Below, in pieces: positions 26,961 through 35,092 of a DNA stretch of 64,000 bases. The position numbers were made by a program, and so were the translations under genes. Location: contig NZ_LDUE01000018.1 in NCBI RefSeq assembly GCF_001038485.1, positions 18,561-82,560 of the forward strand, written 5' to 3'. The notes beneath the pieces were generated by a model. It saw only the letters and a list, made by a program, of their open reading frames with translations. It did not search any database and had not been told where the DNA came from. This DNA comes from Ornithinibacillus californiensis. Lineage in GTDB: Bacteria > Bacillota > Bacilli > Bacillales > Amphibacillaceae. Each line of letters begins with the position of its first letter. Position 1 is the stretch's first letter.

Positions 26961-27277
26961 TATATCTTAGCATATTAATTCTTAAATATCATCTTGGATA
27001 TATTAAGTTCTTACTACATGTTACGGACTTGTCCGTTCCGCACATCATAGAAAAAGACTTCAACCTATGAAATAGATCAGCCCAACTGGTGATACTTTTT
27101 GAAAATGGGCTAGTTATGAAAAAGAACTTTCCGCATACTACGAGTCCGAAGCCCCGTGGTTATTGAAGAATATTAACTCTACTAAACTATCCTTAGTGGG
27201 ATATAATAAAATATTGTTAGTATAGTCACATATGCAGGGTGGGTAGTGACTACTCCAGTGAAAAGGGAGGTGTCGCT
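26961..27277. other. Gene-free stretch upstream of the toxin gene
   Basis: About 300 bases with no gene. It holds a small hairpin ACGGAC-TT-GTCCGT (27023-27036) and an AGCCCA/TGGGCT inverted pair near 27.08-27.12 kb. I cannot assign either. Confidence 0.5.
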
Positions 27278-27376
27278 ATGTCAGACTACGAGGTTCTAAG
27301 CATCATGATCAGCACCTTGGTGTTTTTTGTAGCAGTAGTTGCAGCAGTTATTTCTTTTTTTAATCAAAAGAAATAA
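27278..27376 (+). CDS. Holin-like type I toxin peptide, 32 residues
   Basis: The ATG follows AAAGGGAGGTGTCGCT, a strong ribosome binding site typical of this family. The peptide starts MSDYEVLSIMIS, has one hydrophobic span (about 9-27) and ends FFNQKK. That is the layout of the putative holin-like toxins of Bacilli, which depolarise the membrane and are silenced by an antisense RNA. A terminator hairpin overlaps the stop codon, as is usual where the antisense RNA is convergent. The antisense promoter was not identified. Confidence 0.75.
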   Translation: MSDYEVLSIMISTLVFFVAVVAAVISFFNQKK

Positions 27377-27417
27377 CCCACTCTGTAACCGGCTAGTTAT
27401 AGGAAGATGGGTTATTT
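27371..27417. terminator. Terminator overlapping the toxin stop codon
   Basis: AAATAACCCA (27371-27380) pairs with TGGGTTATTT (27408-27417). It is possibly shared by toxin mRNA and a convergent antisense RNA. Confidence 0.7.
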
Positions 27418-27571
27418 CATTCGCCTATATAGAGCCACTGCACTTCTCGCAGCTAACCATACACAGTAAGGATCAGTTAACAGCTGTTCCTATTATTAAT
27501 ATTTTCTTAGATGTAAGACAATGCAGACTCAATAAAAAAAGGATAAACCTAATGCATGCAAATTACCATAA

Positions 27572-28129
27572 CTACTCTTTATCATCCCTATATGAATCAT
27601 ATAAAACACCAATATAATTACTATTAATTAACTTTGCATGAATGATAGCCAATTCAACGATAGACTCATATCCCTTTAGTGTAAGATCATCAAAGACAAA
27701 GTTAAAATAGGATTCTGGTTGCAATCTACGCATGGAATGATGCCAGGTCATGTTGCTATCTCTTAACTTTTTAGAAACTGCATTATTTATTTCACTTAAT
27801 AGGCGATAGCTATTTCCACGAAGATTCTCTGGCAATTCTTCTAATATATCTCTAATAAAGCTATGTAACCAAATTGCTGCTATTAACTCTTGGTTATCAT
27901 TGGCTTTAACTAAATACTTTAAAGTCTGTAAGGTCCCTTTATTCAACGATTCCCCAAAATGTAGAAAATTGAATGAATCATTAGTAACAATGTTAACACG
28001 GCTTCCATACTCATCTATACGCACCCAATCGTAACCATAAATGCTATGCTCTGTATCATTATATTTAAACTTAATATGCGTAATCGGAACAGGTTGTAGT
28101 AGTTCCGGTGCAGTGCTAGAAGCTATCAT
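27572..28129 (-). CDS. Unknown protein, 5' end interrupted by a nonsense codon
   Basis: A frame of 185 codons after the ATG at 28129, rich in aromatic and charged residues (for example ESYFNFVFDDLTLKGYE); no known motif. The ATG has no ribosome binding site. A good one (AGGAGGGAGAACATC) lies before a TTG at 28174 in the same frame, and translation from there would read M-T-N, a TAA stop at 28163-28165, then IEWEKIYDFWKM and on into the ORF. The residues between the stop and the ATG look like protein, so the original gene probably began at 28174 and has acquired a stop at codon 4. Reinitiation at 28129 is possible. Function unknown. Confidence 0.6.
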   Translation of the reverse strand: MIASSTAPELLQPVPITHIKFKYNDTEHSIYGYDWVRIDEYGSRVNIVTNDSFNFLHFGESLNKGTLQTLKYLVKANDNQELIAAIWLHSFIRDILEELPENLRGNSYRLLSEINNAVSKKLRDSNMTWHHSMRRLQPESYFNFVFDDLTLKGYESIVELAIIHAKLINSNYIGVLYDSYRDDKE

Positions 28130-28304
28130 CTTCCAAAAGTCGTATATTTTTTCCCATTCTATTTAATTAGTCAAGATGTTCTCCCTCCTAAAATGTCTTC
28201 TCCTTCTTCAAACCGCCGCCCAAAATGAGTAATTCACTAGGTTCATCCTATACCAGCAATTCAATCTTTTCAAGCAACCACAATATAATTTCCCACAGCT
28301 AAAC

Positions 28305-28868
28305 CTACTCCACATCCTCCGTCATATCAAACATCTCTAACTTAAACTGAAATCCTTCAAACGAAGTAACCATCTTACCTACTTCAGTCCAAGTAAATGG
28401 CTTTCCATCTATAATTACAAGCGGAGAGTCACTGGATTCTTCATTATATTCAAATATTCCTTTGAGTTGGTTACCCGTAATGGTTTGGTATTCCTGTCCA
28501 CTAGGAAAGAACTCTGTTTCTACATGTTGCTTTGTTATTCCTTTTCGTGTTTTTTCTACCAACTTGGAGAGTAGTTCCTGCTGGTCAGCATCTAATTCAC
28601 CATGCACAGCAAATTTGTAGCCATATTCTATGTTTTCGACAGCCTCTAAGTATATTCCATTCGGGAATAGATGTATTTCCACATGAAAAGTACGGCTAAT
28701 ACCCTGATTATCCTTAAGTGAAAATGTCTCTACTGGCTGCTCCAGAGTTACTCCAAGATCATCTGACATCCTATTATTGAAACATTCGTTACATAGATTT
28801 ATAGATTTCCCTTGAAGTTGCAAACTAACTTTTACTTCCTTGTTACCACAGTCAAAGCACTTATCCAA
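28305..28868 (-). CDS. Zinc-ribbon protein of unknown function
   Basis: About 187 residues. The N-terminus carries a CFDCGN...LCNECF pair of C-x2-C knuckles (about residues 4-30), a treble-clef or ribbon zinc site. The rest is a strand-rich domain (TFHVEIHLFPNGIYLEAVEN; VHGELDADQQELLSKLVE) of no family I can name with certainty. The frame opens at a GTG (28877), but AGGTGA before the TTG at 28868 suits that start better. It lies in the accessory island between two other orphan genes and may have its own promoter. Confidence 0.7.
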   Translation of the reverse strand: MDKCFDCGNKEVKVSLQLQGKSINLCNECFNNRMSDDLGVTLEQPVETFSLKDNQGISRTFHVEIHLFPNGIYLEAVENIEYGYKFAVHGELDADQQELLSKLVEKTRKGITKQHVETEFFPSGQEYQTITGNQLKGIFEYNEESSDSPLVIIDGKPFTWTEVGKMVTSFEGFQFKLEMFDMTEDVE

Positions 28869-29069
28869 ATCTCTCACCTACTTTCATGATTTTTTAAAAA
28901 TTAAACCGGTGTCTACTACCCTTTTAAACTTATATGAATTTTAATATCGCTCTTAATGACTTTATAGGAAATTCATATTGTTGTTTCTTTAGAAAGACTA
29001 ATAGTAACCTCGGCTTCTCCACTCTCTTAATGATGATGATGCTAGACCCGTATCCGCTATTGTCCTTCT

Positions 29070-30041
29070 CTAAATTATTCTTTTAGCTATCAACTTAAAC
29101 TGGTTATTCTTCATTTCCATTTGATAAACGGGTATATCCTTCTTTTCAGCTATCTCTATAATTATCTTTTTATAGCGTTCAATCATTTTAGTTCCTAGGT
29201 AAATAGCTCCTGGTTGAAAAAAATTTCGATTAAAACCAGCCCCACTCCCTATTGGAAATACTATTCTCCATTCTTTTTCATAAGACCATTCAAGGGATTT
29301 TATGATGGCAGCATATGTTATAATTAAGTTATTAAAGTTCTTTTTATTCATCGAAGCCTCCTGCAGATAATTAGACAAATCAAACATTTCTTTACTATAA
29401 ACCACTGGTTGCAAAGACCTTGTTAATATTGGATCAATACCTTCTTTTTTGAAATTATATTCTACACAAAAACCAGTGTGACTATTTGCATAGTGACTCC
29501 ACATTAGAATCGAATTATTCACTTCACTGAAACAGCTTATAAATGTTCCACCTTGAGAACGTTCTAATATTCGCGCTAAATGTTCATCGTTAAATTCATC
29601 AATAGTTTTTTTAATCGCTTCTGCATATTTAGAAATTTCATTATTCTTTCCTTCCAGTTGCTTATCAAGACTAATGACAAACTTCATAACATCAACAAAG
29701 TCCCCTTTTTCCAACTCTGTCAGTTTATCATTTGGTATTTCCTCTAAGTTATGATTTTTAATAATGTCTGGAATATTTCGAATGGTTGCTAGTTTGATGC
29801 GTTTTTCAATGAAATCATTTTGGCTAATTGTTAAAGCACAATCATATGGATCATTTAAACTATTTGCTGGACTAAACCAAATTTCATCTTTAACTAGATT
29901 TTCCAATGAGTAATTGCTGACGGATCTGTATTTGTAAAGTTGGGTTGGAATATTTGCATACTTAAGCTTCATAGCAGATTCCATTTCCATATCCTTTATA
30001 TTTTCTGGAAACATTAGTCTTACGTACTCATCTTTCCACAT
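29070..30041 (-). CDS. DUF2971-family protein
   Basis: 323 residues with the features of the DUF2971 family: LYKYRSVSNYSLENLVKDEI followed by WFSPANSLNDPYDC, then FISCFSEVNNSILMWSHYAN and GFCVEYNF, and EKEWRIVFP with IYLGTKM. The biochemical role is not established; members are often found in accessory and defence-rich regions. The ATG at 30041 follows GTGAGGTTTTGTT. It is divergent from the ParB-like gene, with a 28-bp perfect palindrome in the gap. Confidence 0.85.
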   Translation of the reverse strand: MWKDEYVRLMFPENIKDMEMESAMKLKYANIPTQLYKYRSVSNYSLENLVKDEIWFSPANSLNDPYDCALTISQNDFIEKRIKLATIRNIPDIIKNHNLEEIPNDKLTELEKGDFVDVMKFVISLDKQLEGKNNEISKYAEAIKKTIDEFNDEHLARILERSQGGTFISCFSEVNNSILMWSHYANSHTGFCVEYNFKKEGIDPILTRSLQPVVYSKEMFDLSNYLQEASMNKKNFNNLIITYAAIIKSLEWSYEKEWRIVFPIGSGAGFNRNFFQPGAIYLGTKMIERYKKIIIEIAEKKDIPVYQMEMKNNQFKLIAKRII

Positions 30042-30435
30042 AACAAAACCTCACTATATATTTTTCATCTCTTACTAGATACCTTTTCCTGCTTGATTAA
30101 AAGGTAATTTACAATTGGTTGTAAGAATAAATTTATTAATAAATTTATTCTACTGTAGTCAAACCTACAGATATAAATCAAACTAAAAATACTGACTTTG
30201 CGTCAAATACGTTCAACGTATCATTCATAATATTTTCCATGCTTTTCCGCCTACTTTCAATAAGACTATTCGACAAGAATTGAGTGAATTCCTGCCCTTA
30301 AGAAGGAATTGACCCTAAATTGATGAAAACACAAGATAAATGAGTCAACTTATTTCATGCACCTAAAAGAAACTATGTAATAGGACAAATTATCCATTGC
30401 ATACCCATTAGTAAAAATGAAATGGGTGGTTCCTC
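30042..30435. other. Divergent intergenic region
   Basis: About 390 bases between the DUF2971 and ParB-like genes. No gene is seen. It contains the perfect palindrome at 30124-30151 and presumably both promoters. Confidence 0.6.
30124..30151. repeat. Perfect 28-bp palindrome
   Basis: AGAATAAATTTATT followed directly by its exact reverse complement. It lies 83 bases upstream of the DUF2971 start and 285 bases upstream of the ParB-like start. It may be an operator or a cruciform site. Confidence 0.7.
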
Positions 30436-31389
30436 ATGAATTATCAACTGAAGAAAATAAAGCTATCTGATATAAGACTGGAAACAGATTATCGAAATAC
30501 CGATAAAGACCTAGATTTCATATTAGATATAAAAAGAAATGGTTTACAATATGCATTATTAGTTGAAGAAGAGGGGAATAATCAGTATGTATTAGTTGAT
30601 GGATATCGTAGGTATTACGCCCTGGAGTACATAGGCATTACATCAGTAAATTGCTTTGTTGAGGTTAAATCCACCGAGGAAGAAAGAATAATTAAGAGAT
30701 TAAGGAAAGAATTCCATACAAAAAGAAGAACTGCTTACCAATTGGAAAGAATGATTAATCGATTATTAGAAAATGAGAAATATCATCCCAGGCTTATAGC
30801 AAGTCTATGTAATGTTACAGAGAATACCATTACTAAATACATTAAAGGATCCAGCGTTGATCCAGATTGGCTCAGGAGAGGAGAAATGGCTGGTGTAGGA
30901 AGACATGCTTTTACAGATATACATAACCTAAAAGTTAATGAACAGATAAAACATTATTTAGCTGATAAATATATAAATAGAGAGATTACAAGAAATTCAA
31001 TTGATGCCGTAAAAAAAACTACAAAGTTAGCTGCTTTTGATAATATAACTGATGAAAAGATAAAAGATTGTATTGATGAAATCATTTTCTTACATTCTAA
31101 AAGTGTTAATAAAATAGAAAATGTTGTTAATAAATATTCTCTAAAAGCAATCTACAATATTAGCAGCCATACATTTATGCATTATTATACTATGGAATTA
31201 TTTGATAGTATTGAGGAAGTTTTGAGAACTAGAAACTACTTTGACTATCTATCCGATTATCAAAAGGATGAGTTAAATGAAGCAGTTAGGAAACTGCAAC
31301 AGATTTTGAACCCACCTATTAATTGGGCAAAATTCCCTGATGAAAAAGTCGATAACTACTTTGAGGAGAAAGATAACTTAGATCATTAG
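30436..31389 (+). CDS. ParB/Spo0J-like nuclease-fold protein
   Basis: 317 residues. The N-terminal ParB-type domain (about 5-95) has KLSDIRLETDYRNTDKDLDF and YVLVDGYRRYYALEYIG, matching the nucleotide-binding GxRR-type box. A helix-turn-helix-like middle region follows (LIASLCNVTENTITKYIKGS, about 118-140), then a helical C-terminus. It is a stand-alone gene, not beside a ParA, so chromosome segregation is unlikely; mobile elements often carry such lone ParB-like regulators. The ATG follows GGGTGGTTCCTC. A terminator follows the gene. Confidence 0.8.
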   Translation: MNYQLKKIKLSDIRLETDYRNTDKDLDFILDIKRNGLQYALLVEEEGNNQYVLVDGYRRYYALEYIGITSVNCFVEVKSTEEERIIKRLRKEFHTKRRTAYQLERMINRLLENEKYHPRLIASLCNVTENTITKYIKGSSVDPDWLRRGEMAGVGRHAFTDIHNLKVNEQIKHYLADKYINREITRNSIDAVKKTTKLAAFDNITDEKIKDCIDEIIFLHSKSVNKIENVVNKYSLKAIYNISSHTFMHYYTMELFDSIEEVLRTRNYFDYLSDYQKDELNEAVRKLQQILNPPINWAKFPDEKVDNYFEEKDNLDH

Positions 31390-31433
31390 TTATTATTCTT
31401 TATACTTTCAGGCATTGATTACTATGAATGAAG

Positions 31434-31468
31434 AAAAGCGTGAGAAGAACCTATTCTCACGCTTTTTT
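31434..31468 (+). terminator. Terminator of the ParB-like gene
   Basis: AAAAGCGTGAGAA / TTCTCACGCTTTT perfect stem plus T-run. Confidence 0.9.
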
Positions 31469-31719
31469 ACTACTTAAGATATCAATAATCTAGCAAAGGG
31501 ACGCCTCTCGTACTTATCTGGAGTGGTTCAGGCAGGCCAAATTAACTCCTTCTAGGCAGAATAGACAAATAGACACAGGTTTTCTCAGGACACGTTAATA
31601 CCTTATCAAATACTCCTATTGAAACGTCTGGAATCCTCCTAGCAATTCACACAATGCACAACCGGATGTGTATAACAAACTAACTTGTTGCGTACTTACA
31701 AGTAGCATACACTCCCCTC

Positions 31720-31787
31720 TTTACAACAGAAGACCAGTTATGCTAAAATTAAAGTTAACAAATATGTAAACTTTACATTAATGTTAA
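31720..31787 (+). promoter_or_regulatory. Promoter and palindromic operator of the DUF6932/XRE module
   Basis: -35 TTTACA (31720-31725), 18-base spacer, -10 TAAAAT (31744-31749). Then a 33-bp near-palindrome TTAACAAATATGTAAA-C-TTTACATTAATGTTAA (31755-31787; 13 of 16 positions pair) lies between promoter and gene. It would suit autorepression by the XRE protein encoded downstream. Confidence 0.6.
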
Positions 31788-31811
31788 TAAAATAACAGGA
31801 GATCTTATACA

Positions 31812-32351
31812 ATGGAATTTAATGATTATGGACTACTTCCTCCAGGTGATTATGCACTAACATTACCAGAGTTGAAAAAATCTATACTTGTTGTTGGACC
31901 ACAGGATGGAACTCCTTGGGATAACAAGTGGCGCCTCTATCTAGTGGAACAATTAGAGATTATGGTAAAGCAATTATGGAAGGTAGGTGTAACGGAAATA
32001 TTTATTGATGGGTCATTTGTAGAAAAAAAGGCCCATCCCAATGATATTGATGGTTACTTTGAGTGTGATGTATTCGATTACCCAACAATTATTCAAGAGT
32101 TGAACATTATAGAAGTTGATAAAATTTGGACTTGGAATAGCGCAAGTCGAAAACCATATCATGGCTATACAAAAAAACAACTACCTATGTGGCACAAATA
32201 CCGTGTTGAACTCTATCCACACTTTCCGAATCATCAGCTAGGGTCAGGAATAACTGATGTACATGGGAATAACTTAATATTTCCTGCAGCTTTCAGACAA
32301 ACCAGGGATACATTTATGCCAAAAGGTATTGTAAAAATCATTAAATCTTAG
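31812..32351 (+). CDS. DUF6932-like, nucleotidyltransferase-type protein
   Basis: 179 residues. EIFIDGSFVEKKAHPNDIDG followed by YFECD resembles the G-S-(F)-...-D-x-D active site of minimal nucleotidyltransferases (G-S at about 67-68, D-x-D at about 78-80). The N-terminus (DYGLLPPGDYALTLPELKKS) matches the family annotated as DUF6932. The ATG follows AGGAGATCTTATACA. The XRE protein gene is 178 bases downstream. An antitoxin/toxin or regulatory pair is plausible, because minimal nucleotidyltransferases serve in MenT- and MntA-type systems, but this is inference. The family name is from memory of conserved words. Confidence 0.65.
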   Translation: MEFNDYGLLPPGDYALTLPELKKSILVVGPQDGTPWDNKWRLYLVEQLEIMVKQLWKVGVTEIFIDGSFVEKKAHPNDIDGYFECDVFDYPTIIQELNIIEVDKIWTWNSASRKPYHGYTKKQLPMWHKYRVELYPHFPNHQLGSGITDVHGNNLIFPAAFRQTRDTFMPKGIVKIIKS

Positions 32352-32457
32352 TCTATTACCAAAATATAAATTGGATGGATATAACCATTCCATCCGATTT
32401 ATCAAAGTTCAGCTATTAAATCCATTTAAAAATAATTTCCTTTTTCATAATAAAAAC

Positions 32458-32506
32458 TGTCAAATATGACAAATACTTTGACTATAGAGTTTCACAAATA
32501 AATATA
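32458..32506 (+). promoter_or_regulatory. Second promoter and operator before the XRE gene
   Basis: Palindrome TGTCA-N4-TGACA (32458-32471) lies just upstream of -35 TTGACT (32478-32483) and -10 AATATA (32501-32506), spaced 17. It would let the XRE protein be made independently of the upstream gene. Confidence 0.55.
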
Positions 32507-32529
32507 AATTTAATTTAAGGAGTATTAAA

Positions 32530-32967
32530 ATGATTAAAACTGAAAGTGCTTATAGAGAGGCTATAAATAAATTAAAACAGGATCAAGAATTTATAAAACA
32601 ACAGAGAGAGACTTTTAAGAAAATGGGACTTGATTCAGATCATATAGAACTAGCACTTCAACCTTCTATATCGTTTCATGAACAGCTTAAAGAGGAAGTA
32701 GAATATTATGAAAAGATTAAGAGAGGCGATTTTGAACCAATATTTAATTTAAAAACAATGGGGAAAACTTTAATAGCTTATAGAATATATATTGGCATGA
32801 GCCAACAACAACTTGCAGAGAAATTGGGGGTATCTGCTTCTCAGGTTTCTCGTGATGAGAAGAATGAATATTATGGTGCAACTATTGAAAGAATTCAGGA
32901 AGTTATAGAAGCATTGGGCATGGTTTCAATTACAAAAGTAAATCCTAAAGAAGTGGTATCTGCATGA
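32530..32967 (+). CDS. XRE-family DNA-binding protein (HigA/antitoxin-like)
   Basis: 145 residues with a helical N-terminus (about 1-70) and a C-terminal XRE helix-turn-helix (IAYRIYIGMSQQQLAEKLGV followed by SASQVSRDEKNEYYGAT, about 85-120). The layout, a helical extension before the DNA-binding domain, occurs in HigA-like antitoxins and their relatives. The ATG follows AAGGAGTATTAAA. It probably binds the palindromes upstream of itself and of the nucleotidyltransferase-like gene. Confidence 0.8.
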   Translation: MIKTESAYREAINKLKQDQEFIKQQRETFKKMGLDSDHIELALQPSISFHEQLKEEVEYYEKIKRGDFEPIFNLKTMGKTLIAYRIYIGMSQQQLAEKLGVSASQVSRDEKNEYYGATIERIQEVIEALGMVSITKVNPKEVVSA

Positions 32968-33106
32968 CAATTAGAAACAGCCCGTTACACTATACCTTTT
33001 TCAGAACAAATTATAAATATAACTATAATAAAGTAAAATAGACAGAGTACTACCAACACTCTGACTGTGCAACACCTGAAAGACTGATCTTAATTGGTTG
33101 AAATTC

Positions 33107-33160
33107 AAAAAGAAGTAATCACCCTACTCTTTTGTCTAGCGGAGGGCGATTACTTCTTTT
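33107..33160. terminator. Hairpin shared with toxin remnants
   Basis: AAAAGAAGTAATCACCCT / AGGGCGATTACTTCTTTT stem. GAAGTAATC is identical to the arm at 19.33 kb. It lies between the XRE gene and the integrase gene and may terminate both. Confidence 0.7.
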
Positions 33161-33207
33161 CTATTAAACGACAATTTAATAATGTTATCAATCCCGTTGT
33201 AAACGTA
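33161..33207 (-). pseudogene. Possible remnant of a holin-like toxin tail
   Basis: The minus frame reads approximately FTTGLITLLNCRLIEKK before the hairpin at 33107-33160, like the tails at 4.0 and 19.4 kb. It overlaps the end of the integrase gene's surroundings, has no start, and is weakly supported. Confidence 0.25.
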
Positions 33208-34893
33208 TTAAAACACATCAAACTCCCCTCTCCCAACCACCGCATCAAAAACCTCCCTCTTCGTCTCCTCCAAAATCCTCACATAGCTTAATGTAGATTC
33301 AGGAGTACCATGTGCCATAATCCCCTGAACTGTAAGAAGATCCGCTCCCCCATTCAACATCTTCATTGCAAACGTATGCCGAAATTGATGCGTTCTGAAG
33401 TGGAAGGGACGCCCGGATTCATCTTTAATCTGATGACGGATAGAAAACTTTCTTAAATGTGCTCGAATATAAGTCTGATTGATAGTTTCGCCCTTGCGTC
33501 TACCTTTCGTTATAACAAATAAAAACCTTTCTGGATTATAAGTGGCGCTGCTTTTCTCAATAGTAGACTCAATAATCCCTGCTAAATGACTATCAATCGG
33601 GATACGATGCCCTTGGATTCTACTCTTCCGGATATCTGCTTCTAGCCAAAATTGATTATCACGTTTGATGAGACAGTCATTCTTTAATGATAGAATATCA
33701 GATATCCTAAGCCCGGTTTTGAAAGCTATCATAATCACCGCTCTGACATCAGGATGTAAATCATTCATATGCTTAAACAATTGTTTCAAGACAAAGTCAG
33801 GAATCATATCAATTTGATGAACCGATTTTTTCTTTATCTTTGGAATATCCTCAGGAAAGATCAAATAAAAAACATCCGTTTTAGGAGCAATTCTATAGCC
33901 ATAACGTTGAATATCTGATATAAACTTCTCTACTATGACAAGAGATTTTGCAACAAACATCTCTGAATTGGCCTTCTCACCTTTACTTTCAATGATGTGT
34001 GCATTTAAGTACTGAATGTATTCAACGATATGATCTCGCTTTAATCCTTTTATGTCCTTCCACTTGGGTTTGAGCTTACGTATGAATCTAAAGAACTGCG
34101 TAAGGATGGTGATATAATTTTTGGCTGTACCCCAGGCAAATTTATGTTTACTAAGTAACCTCTGCCTAAAATATTTCTTTACCTCATTTCGAACACCCAG
34201 TATCTCAATCCTACTAAAATCAATCGTGTACTCAGAAACTGTCTTATTATAATCAATGCCATATGCATCTTGTAAATTACGCACATCCCACTTATCTTTC
34301 GTCCATTCGTCTGGTTCTTCCAGTTTTGCAGCTTCTGCTAAGTCTGTATATACCTTTCTCAAGATGGTCACTACAGACGTGTGAAAAATAACATCATTAT
34401 GGGGCGGGAGACGTTTCTTTAGTCGTTTCGTTCTAATTCCTTTCTCTTGTAACCAAGAAACATATTCCTTCTCGGTTCTATTGATATTTAGCTGAAGAAA
34501 AGAACTTATACCTTCCATATTTTCATTTATAAACTCCGTCAAACGTCGGATTGGACTCTGAATGGATTGAAACATTGTCGTCACTTTCCACTGATTAGTA
34601 AACAAACGGTGGAAAAAAATGTACTTTACCTCTAGATTCAGAGAAGGCTCTTCAAATTGAAATCTAATATTTCTTCTTATAGTAGGACTATTATCTACCA
34701 TCTGTTTAAATTGATTAATTCCACGTATTTTATATAAGCTCCATTTATTATTATCTAGGAAGTAACTATCATATCGATGGCGAAAGTTCACAGATCCATC
34801 CTTACTAGTAACCTTCACAGGAAACGATGTCATCTTCTGCATTAGCTCATCATGAAATTCTGAAATAAATGAATTACTTAATTTAGTCTCCAT
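33208..34893 (-). CDS. Tyrosine recombinase/integrase
   Basis: About 561 residues. The C-terminal catalytic domain has TGLRISDILSLKND (first Arg), HFRTHQFRHTFAMKML (His-x-x-Arg), HGTPESTLSY with the catalytic tyrosine in TLSYVRI, and a preceding lysine strand. A core-binding SAM-like domain lies at about 240-340, and a long extra N-terminal region (about 1-230) is unusual for phage integrases and closer to transposon recombinases. The frame opens at 34935, but GGAGGCTAGGA precedes the ATG at 34893. It could mobilise the accessory island; no attachment-site duplication was identified by eye. Confidence 0.9.
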   Translation of the reverse strand: METKLSNSFISEFHDELMQKMTSFPVKVTSKDGSVNFRHRYDSYFLDNNKWSLYKIRGINQFKQMVDNSPTIRRNIRFQFEEPSLNLEVKYIFFHRLFTNQWKVTTMFQSIQSPIRRLTEFINENMEGISSFLQLNINRTEKEYVSWLQEKGIRTKRLKKRLPPHNDVIFHTSVVTILRKVYTDLAEAAKLEEPDEWTKDKWDVRNLQDAYGIDYNKTVSEYTIDFSRIEILGVRNEVKKYFRQRLLSKHKFAWGTAKNYITILTQFFRFIRKLKPKWKDIKGLKRDHIVEYIQYLNAHIIESKGEKANSEMFVAKSLVIVEKFISDIQRYGYRIAPKTDVFYLIFPEDIPKIKKKSVHQIDMIPDFVLKQLFKHMNDLHPDVRAVIMIAFKTGLRISDILSLKNDCLIKRDNQFWLEADIRKSRIQGHRIPIDSHLAGIIESTIEKSSATYNPERFLFVITKGRRKGETINQTYIRAHLRKFSIRHQIKDESGRPFHFRTHQFRHTFAMKMLNGGADLLTVQGIMAHGTPESTLSYVRILEETKREVFDAVVGRGEFDVF

Positions 34894-34974
34894 TCCTAGC
34901 CTCCAATATAAAACATATCTTATCAGTCTAATCAACGGAAGAATTAATATACTTTTAATTTTGTTTTGTTATAT

Positions 34975-35037
34975 TTAACAGAACTGCAAACTCACAGCGA
35001 CCTGCTCCTTGCCGATTTTAATAAAAAACTCACTCAT
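34975..35037 (-). CDS. Putative 20-residue leader peptide of the integrase gene
   Basis: ATG at 35037 after AGGAGGAAAAGAGA, a near-perfect ribosome binding site; a short frame of 20 codons (starts MSEFFIKIGK, ends SLQFC) stops 80 bases before the integrase start. A perfect 11-bp inverted repeat (GCTCCTTGCCG 35004-35014 and CGGCAAGGAGC 35058-35068) can enclose this ribosome binding site and start codon in its loop. The peptide is hydrophilic and resembles no known toxin. A regulatory leader is my inference. Confidence 0.4.
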   Translation of the reverse strand: MSEFFIKIGKEQVAVSLQFC

Positions 35038-35068
35038 TCTCTTTTCCTCCTATAGACCGGCAAGGAGC
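35004..35068 (-). promoter_or_regulatory. Hairpin around the leader-peptide ribosome binding site
   Basis: Perfect 11-bp arms GCTCCTTGCCG / CGGCAAGGAGC, 43-base loop holding AGGAGG and the ATG of the leader ORF. One arm is coding, so translation would open it. Confidence 0.5.
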
Positions 35069-35092
35069 CGTAGGGAAAAAAGAGACAAAAAA

